From contig CACMQB010000002.1 in NCBI GenBank assembly GCA_902615745.1, positions 62,001-126,000 on the forward strand: a DNA stretch of 64,000 nucleotides, in the 5' to 3' direction. The notes under the pieces were generated by a model. That model was not told the origin of the DNA and did no database searches. It saw nothing but the letters and a program-made list of their open reading frames with translations. This document shows, in pieces, positions 55,351 to 63,182 of the stretch. How positions within the stretch are numbered: the first letter of the stretch is position 1; every line of letters starts with the position of its first letter. A program made the position numbers and the translations under genes. The stretch is from an uncultured Alphaproteobacteria bacterium. GTDB taxonomy: Bacteria; Pseudomonadota; Alphaproteobacteria; HIMB59; GCA-002718135.

Positions 55351-57126
55351 ATGCAAATTTATAAAACACCGCTACGTGAGTTTAAATTTCTAATTGAAGA
55401 TTTTTTAAATCTTAAGGAAAGTCAAACATTAAAAAAATTAGATTTAGAAACAAGCGATCTAATGCTTATTATTGAAGAAGCAGCAAAACTATGTGAAGAA
55501 ACCTTACTCCCGCTTAATCAAAGTGGAGATAGTGAAGGATGTTCTTTTAATAATGGAGTTGTGACTGCACCAAAAGGATTTAAAGAAGCTTATAAAACTT
55601 TTTCTCAAAATGGCTGGCAAGGACTGAAAGTAAAAGAAGAATTTGGTGGCCAAAACCTACCTTATATTATGAATATGATTTTAGATGAAATGATAAGCTC
55701 TACTAATATGTCATTTGGTCTTTACCCAGGTCTTACAGCAAATGCAATCGATGCAATTGAAAAGAGTGCTAATGAAGATTTGAAAAATACTTATTTGCCA
55801 AATTTAACTAGTGGTAAGTGGACAGGAACAATGAATTTAACTGAACCTCAATGTGGAACAGATCTTGGATTAAGTAAAACAATGGCAACACCATTAGATG
55901 ATGGAAGTTATAGTATTACTGGTACCAAAATTTTTATTACCTGTGGAGAGCATGATCTAAGTGATAACATTATTCATTTAGTACTAGCAAGAACACCAAA
56001 TGCGCCCCCTGGTATAAAAGGTATAAGTTTATTCTTGGTTCCTAAATTTTTACCAAATGAAAGTGGTGATTTTGTTGATAGAAATAAAGTTGAATGTGGA
56101 TCAATAGAAAAGAAGATGGGTATTCATGCTAGTCCAACCTGCGTAATGCATTACAATGAAGCAAAGGGGTGGCTAGTAGGCGATCTTAATAAAGGAATGA
56201 GAGCAATGTTTATAATGATGAATGGAGCTCGTTTGTTTGTAGGCATACAAGGTTTAGGTTTATCAGAAACTGCATATCAATCAGCACTTTATTATTCCAA
56301 AGAACGTTTACAAGGAAAATTATCTTCCAGCAATCAAGTTGCTGATCCTATAATTGTTCATCCTGAAATAAGAAAAAACTTATTGTATATAAAATCGATT
56401 AATGAAGCAGTTAGAGGTTTAACTTTATTGGCTGGAAATCACTTTGATAATATTGAAAATTCTTCAGATGAAAAAGAAAAGAAATTATCTGAAAATTTTA
56501 TAGCACTCATGACACCAATTATTAAATCATATGCTTCAGACAAATCTGTAGAAAATACAAATCGAGCTATGCAAATCTATGGCGGTCATGGTTTTATTAC
56601 TGATCATGGAATGGAACAATTAGTAAGAGATGCTAGAATTACAACAATCTATGAAGGAACAAACGGTATTCAAGCTCTAGATTTGATAGGAAGAAAATTA
56701 CAAACTGATAATGGTGCATTATTTAATGAATTTTTTAATATGATTGATAATTATCAAGTTAAAATTTCTAATAATCAAAATATGAAAAAATATATTGATT
56801 TATTTATGCCTTCATATGATTCTTACAAAAGTATTTTTGAATATATTAAATTGTTAAATGATGAAAATGAGATTAATTCTCATGCTGTAGAATTTTTAAA
56901 TTTATCATCTTTGATTTCTCTAGGTTATATTTGGTTACACTATATAGAAATTTCATTAGTAAAATTAGAACAGAATGATGAAAGTTTTTATAAATCTAAA
57001 ATTGAAACTGGTAACTTTTTTTTAACTAAATTATTAGGTGAAACACAACTTCTTTGTCAAAACATAAGATCTGGTGGAAAATACTATAATGATTATAATG
57101 ATAAATATTTTGAAACAGCAATCTAA
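55351..57126 (+). CDS. Acyl-CoA dehydrogenase (long form with C-terminal extension)
   Basis: The 591-residue FAD enzyme oxidises acyl-CoA to enoyl-CoA. It has GTMNLTEPQCGTDLGLSKT, ITGTKIFITCGEHDLSDN, QIYGGHGFITDHGMEQLVRD and the catalytic-glutamate region RITTIYEGTNGIQALDLIGRKL. An extra C-terminal domain of about 130 residues marks the ACAD_C/DmdC-like long subfamily, which in marine bacteria can include 3-methylthiopropionyl-CoA dehydrogenase (DmdC). The exact substrate is open. It shares ATGA with the next gene. Confidence 0.88.
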   Translation: MQIYKTPLREFKFLIEDFLNLKESQTLKKLDLETSDLMLIIEEAAKLCEETLLPLNQSGDSEGCSFNNGVVTAPKGFKEAYKTFSQNGWQGLKVKEEFGGQNLPYIMNMILDEMISSTNMSFGLYPGLTANAIDAIEKSANEDLKNTYLPNLTSGKWTGTMNLTEPQCGTDLGLSKTMATPLDDGSYSITGTKIFITCGEHDLSDNIIHLVLARTPNAPPGIKGISLFLVPKFLPNESGDFVDRNKVECGSIEKKMGIHASPTCVMHYNEAKGWLVGDLNKGMRAMFIMMNGARLFVGIQGLGLSETAYQSALYYSKERLQGKLSSSNQVADPIIVHPEIRKNLLYIKSINEAVRGLTLLAGNHFDNIENSSDEKEKKLSENFIALMTPIIKSYASDKSVENTNRAMQIYGGHGFITDHGMEQLVRDARITTIYEGTNGIQALDLIGRKLQTDNGALFNEFFNMIDNYQVKISNNQNMKKYIDLFMPSYDSYKSIFEYIKLLNDENEINSHAVEFLNLSSLISLGYIWLHYIEISLVKLEQNDESFYKSKIETGNFFLTKLLGETQLLCQNIRSGGKYYNDYNDKYFETAI

Positions 57127-57431
57127 TGACTATAAAAATTTATAAACCTTCAAAAACTTCTATGCAGTCAGGTTTTAAAAAAACTAAATTGTGGTTAGCT
57201 GAATATATTTCTGAAGTAGAAAAAGTAAAAGATTCTTTAATGGGATGGAATAGTTCGTTAGATACCAAATCTCAGATTAAACTTTTTTTTGATACTAAAG
57301 AACAAGCTATTGAATGGGCGAGAAAAAATAATTATCAATATTTTGTTGAAGAACCAAAGCAAAGAAAAATTAAACCTAAAAGTTATGCTTCAAATTTTGA
57401 TATAAATAGAAAAGAGCCTTGGACTCATTAA
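57126..57431 (+). CDS. NDUFS4-like complex I accessory subunit
   Basis: The 101-residue protein matches the ETC_C1_NDUFS4 family: YKPSKTSMQSGFKKTKLWLAEY, DSLMGWNSSLDTKSQIKLFFDTKEQAIEWARKNN and RKEPWTH at the end. In alphaproteobacteria and mitochondria this subunit sits on the NADH-binding arm of complex I. Its start overlaps the acyl-CoA dehydrogenase stop by 4 bases, so it is coupled to beta-oxidation genes rather than to the nuo operon. Confidence 0.9.
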   Translation: MTIKIYKPSKTSMQSGFKKTKLWLAEYISEVEKVKDSLMGWNSSLDTKSQIKLFFDTKEQAIEWARKNNYQYFVEEPKQRKIKPKSYASNFDINRKEPWTH

Positions 57432-57478
57432 GGATAATTTCTTTCTTTATTTTTTAGACTATGATACATGCAAATAAT

Positions 57479-57554
57479 GCGCCCGTAGCTCAGTGGATAG
57501 AGCAACCGCCTTCTAAGCGGTAGGTCAAATGTTCGAATCATTTCGGGCGCGCCA
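57479..57554 (+). tRNA. tRNA-Arg (anticodon TCT)
   Basis: The acceptor stem GCGCCCG / CGGGCGC is perfect. The anticodon stem ACCGC / GCGGT holds the loop CTTCTAA with anticodon TCT, reading AGA/AGG, the main Arg codons in an AT-rich genome. The T arm contains GTTCGAATC, and CCA is encoded at 57552-57554. Confidence 0.96.
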
Positions 57555-57558
57555 AATA

Positions 57559-58179
57559 TTAAAATTTTGCTGCCTCCTCATCTATATATGCATTGAAGGA
57601 AACTGATCTTCTTTCCTCATCAGAAAAGAACGGATAGACTGTATGCATCATATAACTAGGAAATATAAATAAATCTCCAACTTCAGGTTTAATATCATAC
57701 ACGGAGGATACTAAAAGCTGTGTTGATCCATGAATAAATGCAATTTTTCCATTCTTATTTTTATCTTTGTATGACGAGCCTAAGTCCTTTGGCATTTTTG
57801 TATACATTACTCCTGACAGATGGCCATCATGCCAATGAATTGGATTATAATCACTCTCAAATTGACAAACAGCCCAACTAGATTTTAAATCAAATTTCTT
57901 AATTTCTTTTTGTAATGTTGATTTAACAAAATTAAATACAAATTTATAAAGAACATCTTTTAAATTTTGATCAAGAAATTCTTTTGTTAATCTGATTTCA
58001 TATTTAATTTCACCTGCTAATTGTTTGCCATGGTATAATTCATCAATTTTATTTTCATCTTTCAATATTTCATCAATATGATTGTTAAGTGTAGTTATTG
58101 TATCATTTGATAATTTATATTTGCCTATAGCTGGTGAAAATGGTCGTATAATTTGACCTTGAATAAAGCTTTCGTTCAT
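57559..58179 (-). CDS. Putative 2-oxoglutarate/Fe(II) oxygenase (2OG-FeII_Oxy_5-like)
   Basis: The 206-residue protein has PIHWHDGHLSGVMYTKMP, where PF13759-type oxygenases have an H-rich SGVYY-P motif, and the later GDLFIFPSYMMHTVYPFFSDEERRSVSFN with the second iron-binding His and the 2OG-binding Arg. Relatives are common in marine bacteria and cyanophages. The substrate is unknown. The stop lies 4 bases from the 3' end of tRNA-Arg on the opposite strand. Confidence 0.75.
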   Translation of the reverse strand: MNESFIQGQIIRPFSPAIGKYKLSNDTITTLNNHIDEILKDENKIDELYHGKQLAGEIKYEIRLTKEFLDQNLKDVLYKFVFNFVKSTLQKEIKKFDLKSSWAVCQFESDYNPIHWHDGHLSGVMYTKMPKDLGSSYKDKNKNGKIAFIHGSTQLLVSSVYDIKPEVGDLFIFPSYMMHTVYPFFSDEERRSVSFNAYIDEEAAKF

Positions 58180-58227
58180 ATTTTATTAACTTTAATTATA
58201 TTAAATATTATAATATAGATAAATAAA

Positions 58228-58569
58228 ATGAAATATAATTTAAACTGTCACTGTGGCGCGGTTCAATTAGAAGTTTTAACAGATTTAGAAATCATTAAAC
58301 AGTGTAACTGCTCTATTTGTATAAGAAAAAATGCTAAAATGTGTATGGTCTCTAAAGAAGCAATAAATATTCTTAAAGGAAAAGAAAACTTAACTTCTTA
58401 CAAATTTAATACAATGATTGCTGAACATTTTTTTTGTAAGATTTGTGGCATCTATACTCATCATCATAGGAGAAGTGATCCAAATGGAGCAGCAATAAAT
58501 ATTGGATGTATAGATTCAATTGATCCTTTTAAATATGATGCTGACTTTATTGATATGAAAAATAAATAA
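58228..58569 (+). CDS. Short GFA-family protein
   Basis: The 113-residue protein has GFA-type zinc cysteines in NCHCGAVQLEV, CNCSICIRK and FFCKICGIYTHHHRR. It is shorter than the GFA protein at 44213 and of the group with a C-terminal His cluster. Function is not known beyond metal binding. It lies 4 bases before iolC, so it may be co-transcribed with the inositol genes. Confidence 0.82.
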   Translation: MKYNLNCHCGAVQLEVLTDLEIIKQCNCSICIRKNAKMCMVSKEAINILKGKENLTSYKFNTMIAEHFFCKICGIYTHHHRRSDPNGAAINIGCIDSIDPFKYDADFIDMKNK

Positions 58570-58573
58570 TTTT

Positions 58574-59560
58574 ATGTCGTTTGAATTTTTAGTTTCGAAA
58601 ATTCAAAAAAATAATTTTTTACTCATAGGTAGAGCTGGGATTGATATTTATCCTGATCCTCCGGGGACTAAAACTGAAAACGCCAAATCCTTTGTCACTC
58701 ATCTTGGAGGATCTTCAGCAAATATGGGCGTCCAATTAACTTTATTTGGAGGTAATTGTAATTTACTGACGAGAGTATCTGATGATGCTTTAGGTAAACT
58801 AGCTATTAATCAACTAAATCATTATGGCGTTAAAAACAAATTAGTAGACTTTGAAAAAAATGAATCAAGAATTTCTTTTGCTATTGTTGAAACCACAGTT
58901 AAAGATCATCAATCAATTATTTATAGACATAAAGCTTCTGATTTATTTTTAAATAAAGATGATGTTGAAAATGCTAATATACAAAATTTTGATTGTTTAT
59001 TAGTTACTGGAACTTCTTTAGCAGCTGAGCCTTCGAGAAGTGCTACTTTATATGCTTTAGATATAGCAAATAAAAATAATATTCCTGTAATTATGGACGT
59101 TGATTATCGACCATATACTTGGGAGTCATCAAGGAAAGCAAAAGAAGTTTATAATTTAGCAGCAAGTAAATGTAGTGGTGTAATTGGAAATGATGATGAG
59201 TTTGGAGTATTAGCTGGTGATTACAGCAATGGTTTGGATCATGCTAGACAATTAGCTAAAAATGTAAGCTTAATTATTTATAAAAAAGGTGAAAAAGGCT
59301 CTATTACTTTTGCAATGAACAAAGAAATTAAAAAGGGAATATTTCCTGTTAAGCCTTTGAAACCTACGGGAGCCGGTGATGCATTTATGGGTTCATTAAT
59401 TGGATCAATTTTAAAGACTAATGATTTAGAAAAATCTATAGAAATAGGTTCAGCTGCAGCAGCTATTGTAGTAACAAAAGTTGGTTGTGCGCCAGCAATG
59501 CCAGATTTAAATGAAATTTTAGAATTTATGAAATATAATAAAATTAATGAAGGAGAATAA
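58574..59560 (+). CDS. iolC: 5-dehydro-2-deoxygluconokinase IolC
   Basis: IolC phosphorylates 5-dehydro-2-deoxygluconate in myo-inositol catabolism. The 328-residue PfkB-family kinase has GRAGIDIYPDPPGT, THLGGSSANMGVQL, the IolC-typical DVDYRPYTW and the catalytic Asp in KPTGAGDAFMGSLIG. It lies 1 base before iolB, and the following aldolase gene would use its product. Confidence 0.92.
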   Translation: MSFEFLVSKIQKNNFLLIGRAGIDIYPDPPGTKTENAKSFVTHLGGSSANMGVQLTLFGGNCNLLTRVSDDALGKLAINQLNHYGVKNKLVDFEKNESRISFAIVETTVKDHQSIIYRHKASDLFLNKDDVENANIQNFDCLLVTGTSLAAEPSRSATLYALDIANKNNIPVIMDVDYRPYTWESSRKAKEVYNLAASKCSGVIGNDDEFGVLAGDYSNGLDHARQLAKNVSLIIYKKGEKGSITFAMNKEIKKGIFPVKPLKPTGAGDAFMGSLIGSILKTNDLEKSIEIGSAAAAIVVTKVGCAPAMPDLNEILEFMKYNKINEGE

Positions 59561-59561
59561 T

Positions 59562-60404
59562 ATGCATATTCCACCATTTGATAATAAGAACAAGCCAATT
59601 GTAGATATTGAGGACAGTAGAGTCCCTTTAAATTATTTTAACATAGTAAAATTAAATAAAGATCAATCCTTTGAATATCAAACACCTGGTTATGAAACAT
59701 GTATAGTACCTGCTACTGGAACAATTAATGTAGAAATTGAAGGAATAAAGGTTGAGTCATTAGGCACAAGAACAGTTGATGTGTGGGATGGAGAGCCAGA
59801 AGGTGTTTATGTTCCGTCTAATACAAAAGCTCAATTTACATCTTTAGTAGATAATTCAGAAATTTTTATTGCTGGTGCAAAGTATAATAAAACTCTTGAA
59901 CCATTTGCTGTTCGAACAAATGAAATTGATTTAGTTCAGTATGGCTCTGATGATACAAAAACTCATAGAAAAATTAAACATATTTTAGGTGCTAAACATC
60001 ATGATAAAGTTGGAAGATTACTTTGTAATGAACTTTATACCGTAGGGCAAGGAGGTTGGTCAGGGTTTCCACCTCATAAGCATGATACAGATCGTTTACC
60101 TGATGAAACTAGACATGATGAAACATATAATTACAGATTTAAACCTAATAATGGATTTGGCTTTCAAATGTTTCAGCAAGTTGGTGATAAAGTTGGTAAA
60201 GCTGAACATATAATTGATGGGTCAACAATTATGATTAGAACAGGATACCATCCTTGTGTTGTGGCACCAGGGTATGAGATGTATTATTTCACAATTCTTG
60301 GGGGGCTATCTCAAAGATCTCTTGTGCAATTTTTTCAGCCTGAACATGCATATCAAGTTGAAACCATTCCTGGTATTAAAGATATGATTGCTAAATATAA
60401 ATGA
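59562..60404 (+). CDS. iolB: 5-deoxy-glucuronate isomerase IolB
   Basis: IolB isomerises 5-deoxy-glucuronate, the ring-opened inositol intermediate, to the IolC substrate. The 280-residue cupin protein has RTVDVWDGEPEGVYVP, the metal-binding GWSGFPPHKHDTDRLPDE and YHPCVVAPGYEMYYF. The frame opens at 59547, but the ATG at 59562 is preceded by AGGAG and gives the family N-terminus. The stop overlaps the next start (ATGA). Confidence 0.93.
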   Translation: MHIPPFDNKNKPIVDIEDSRVPLNYFNIVKLNKDQSFEYQTPGYETCIVPATGTINVEIEGIKVESLGTRTVDVWDGEPEGVYVPSNTKAQFTSLVDNSEIFIAGAKYNKTLEPFAVRTNEIDLVQYGSDDTKTHRKIKHILGAKHHDKVGRLLCNELYTVGQGGWSGFPPHKHDTDRLPDETRHDETYNYRFKPNNGFGFQMFQQVGDKVGKAEHIIDGSTIMIRTGYHPCVVAPGYEMYYFTILGGLSQRSLVQFFQPEHAYQVETIPGIKDMIAKYK

Positions 60405-61234
60405 CAGCAGTAAATTTAAAAACTTTACTAACTAAAGCTAATCGTAATAATTATTCTGTAGCTGGATTAGTCGTAATTAGTTGGGAAGATGCTATTGCTT
60501 ACACAGAGGCAGCACATGAAACAAAAATTCCTATTATTTTACAAGCAGGACCTTCTTGTAGACAATATACTCCTGTTTCTATTTTGGGAAAAATGTTTAG
60601 ACATCTTGCTGAACAAACTAAAACACCTATTTGTTGTCATTTAGATCATGGATTTTCATATGATGAATGTATCGAAGGAATAGAATCTGGATTTACATCT
60701 ATAATGTTCGATGGATCAAAACTTCCATTAAATAAAAATATCAAAATTAGTTCAAAAATATCAAATATTGCGCATAAACATAATATTTCAGTTGAAGGTG
60801 AAGTAGGTATAGTAGGCTATCATAATGGCAATACATCTTTTGGAACAGATATTGAAGAAGCAAAAAAATATAGTTTAGAGAGTGGAGTAGATGCTATGGC
60901 AATATCAGTTGGTAACACACACTTGCAACAATCAAAGATAGCAAAAATAGATTATAATAAAATCTTAAAAATTGAAAAAATATCTAAACTACCTTTAGTT
61001 TTACATGGTAGTAGCGGTATAAATTCTAAGATGAGAAAAAAAATCGCAAGAAATACGAAAGTAGCTAAATTTAACATCGGTACTGAGTTAAGAATTACTG
61101 CATGTAAAAGTTTAAGAAAAAGTTATAATAAAAAAAAATCAAGTTTTGATAAAATAGAAATAATAAAACCCTCAATAATAGAATTAAAAAAACATACCAA
61201 AAAAGTAATAAAAAATATTGGACCTGTAAAATGA
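60401..61234 (+). CDS. iolJ: Class II aldolase of the IolJ/FbaA type
   Basis: The 277-residue zinc aldolase would cleave 2-deoxy-5-keto-gluconate 6-phosphate to DHAP and malonate semialdehyde. It has the zinc-ligand and catalytic segment CCHLDHGFSYDECIEGIESG, the GEVGIVGYH loop and LVLHGSSGIN. Sequence alone does not separate IolJ from fructose- or tagatose-bisphosphate aldolase; the coupling to iolC and iolB decides. It overlaps mtnP by 4 bases, tying inositol genes to the MTA genes. Confidence 0.82.
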   Translation: MTAVNLKTLLTKANRNNYSVAGLVVISWEDAIAYTEAAHETKIPIILQAGPSCRQYTPVSILGKMFRHLAEQTKTPICCHLDHGFSYDECIEGIESGFTSIMFDGSKLPLNKNIKISSKISNIAHKHNISVEGEVGIVGYHNGNTSFGTDIEEAKKYSLESGVDAMAISVGNTHLQQSKIAKIDYNKILKIEKISKLPLVLHGSSGINSKMRKKIARNTKVAKFNIGTELRITACKSLRKSYNKKKSSFDKIEIIKPSIIELKKHTKKVIKNIGPVK

Positions 61235-62115
61235 ACATCTTAGGCTTTATTGGCGGAAGTGGAATTTATAAATTAGAATTCTTGACTGATATAAAAGAAC
61301 ATAAAATTAAATCTTCATTTGGTGAGCCCTCAGGTCCAATTATTGAAGGTAAAATAGATAATAACACTGTATATTTTTTATCACGGCATGGAGAGGGTCA
61401 TACTTTGTCACCATCTTCAATTAACTATTGTGCCAATATTGATTGTTTAAAAAAAGTTGGTGTAACCGATTTGATATCTCTTTCTGCAGTGGGTTCTTTA
61501 AAAGATAATTTAAAACCAGGTACATTTGTTATTGTTGATCAATTTATAGATAGAACAATAAACAGAAAAAAAAGTTTTTTTGATAAAGGAATAGTTGCCC
61601 ATGTTCCTATGGCTTATCCAACATGCGACGTTTTAATGAATTTATCAAAAGATACATGTGAAAATATTAAAATCAATTATTCATTTGGTGGTACATATCT
61701 AGCAATGGAAGGACCTCAGTTTTCAACTTATGCTGAGTCAAATCTTTATATTGATTGGGGTTGCGATGTTATAGGAATGACAAATATGCCAGAAGCAAAA
61801 TTAGCAAGAGAAGCGGAAATTAGATATTGTTCTATTTCCATGGTTACAGATTATGATTGTTGGCATCCAGATCATGATAAAGTAGATTTAAGTATGATTA
61901 TAAAAACCTTAAATGATAATGTTGATAATTCAAAAAATTTTATTAAAAATTTTAGCACAAAATATTATGAAGGTATATCTTTTGAAAATGATAAAACATC
62001 AAATATTTTAGATACATCTATAATTACAAAGAAAGAGTTTTGGGATAAAGATTTAGAAAATAAATTAACTAATATATTAAAAAGATTTAAGAAAAATTCC
62101 AATGCTAGTAAATGA
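61231..62115 (+). CDS. mtnP: S-methyl-5'-thioadenosine phosphorylase
   Basis: MtnP splits methylthioadenosine into adenine and methylthioribose 1-phosphate. The 294-residue protein has IGGSGIYKLEFL, LSRHGEGHTLSPSSINY, TYLAMEGPQFSTYAESNLY and DVIGMTNMPEAKLAREAEI, the MTAP-type base-recognition set. Some relatives also accept 5'-deoxyadenosine. It overlaps iolJ by 4 bases and mtnA by 14 bases. The adenine can be reused by the Apt encoded at 53.7 kb. Confidence 0.93.
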   Translation: MNILGFIGGSGIYKLEFLTDIKEHKIKSSFGEPSGPIIEGKIDNNTVYFLSRHGEGHTLSPSSINYCANIDCLKKVGVTDLISLSAVGSLKDNLKPGTFVIVDQFIDRTINRKKSFFDKGIVAHVPMAYPTCDVLMNLSKDTCENIKINYSFGGTYLAMEGPQFSTYAESNLYIDWGCDVIGMTNMPEAKLAREAEIRYCSISMVTDYDCWHPDHDKVDLSMIIKTLNDNVDNSKNFIKNFSTKYYEGISFENDKTSNILDTSIITKKEFWDKDLENKLTNILKRFKKNSNASK

Positions 62116-63181
62116 TAAACATTTAACAACTATTTGGTATGATAATGCTAAAGATGTAGTAAAAATAATAGATCAAAGATTACTACCATTTGATTTAAAA
62201 ATTGTAGAATTAAAAACACTAGAAGATTATTGTTTTGCTATTAAAGAAATGCAAGTTAGAGGTGCTCCTCTAATAGGTGTTACTGCTGCTTATGGGATGT
62301 ATGCAGCATCTAAAACTACTAAAAATTTTTCAGAATTAAAAAAAGCAGGTAATAGTCTTAAGTCAACTAGACCTACAGCAGTAAATTTATCCTGGGCAGT
62401 AAATAAAATTATTACTGAGATTAAAGATATGGAAAAATCCAACTTCCAAGAAATAATTCTTTCAATAGCTAATGAGATCAGAGATAAAGATATAATTAAT
62501 TGTAAAGCTATAGGTGAAAATGGGTCTAGACTTATTGAAAATATTTACAAAAAAACTCAAAAAAAAGTAAATATTTTAACTCACTGTAATGCTGGGTGGT
62601 TAGCTGCTGTTGATTGGGGAACTGCTTTAGCGCCAATTTTTATTGCAAATCAAAAAAAAATCCCAATACATGTTTGGATTGACGAAACCAGACCTAGAAA
62701 TCAAGGTTTCAGTCTTACAGCTTGGGAATTAATGCATGAAAATATAGAAAATTCATTAATCGTAGACAACGTTGGCGGTCATTTAATGCAAAATGGCATG
62801 ATAGATCTTTGTATAACTGGCACAGATAGAACCTCTTTGAATGGTGATGTTTGTAATAAAATTGGCACATATTTAAAGGCTCTAGCTGCAAAAGATAATG
62901 ATATTCCTTTTTACGTTGCAGCACCAATTTCTAGTATAGATTTTAATATTAAAAATGGAGTTAAAGAAATACCTATAGAAGAAAGAGATCCAAACGAAGT
63001 ATCCATTATTGAAGGTATTGACGAAAATAATAATAGAAAAAAAATTAAAATTATACCTGAAGGTTCCAACTGTAAAAACTATGCTTTTGATATTACTCCA
63101 GCAAAATATATTACTAAATTGATTACAGAAAAAGGAGTTGTAGATAGCAACGAAGAATCTATAGGTGGATTAAAAAATTAA
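62102..63181 (+). CDS. mtnA: S-methyl-5-thioribose-1-phosphate isomerase
   Basis: MtnA converts methylthioribose 1-phosphate to methylthioribulose 1-phosphate. The 359-residue protein is of the eIF2B-like fold with MQVRGAPLIGVTAAYG, the catalytic Cys in LTHCNAGWLA and the Asp in ITGTDRTSLNGDVCNKIGTY. mtnP and mtnA overlap; the next gene is a class II aldolase instead of mtnB. Confidence 0.95.
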   Translation: MLVNDKHLTTIWYDNAKDVVKIIDQRLLPFDLKIVELKTLEDYCFAIKEMQVRGAPLIGVTAAYGMYAASKTTKNFSELKKAGNSLKSTRPTAVNLSWAVNKIITEIKDMEKSNFQEIILSIANEIRDKDIINCKAIGENGSRLIENIYKKTQKKVNILTHCNAGWLAAVDWGTALAPIFIANQKKIPIHVWIDETRPRNQGFSLTAWELMHENIENSLIVDNVGGHLMQNGMIDLCITGTDRTSLNGDVCNKIGTYLKALAAKDNDIPFYVAAPISSIDFNIKNGVKEIPIEERDPNEVSIIEGIDENNNRKKIKIIPEGSNCKNYAFDITPAKYITKLITEKGVVDSNEESIGGLKN

Positions 63182-63182
63182 T

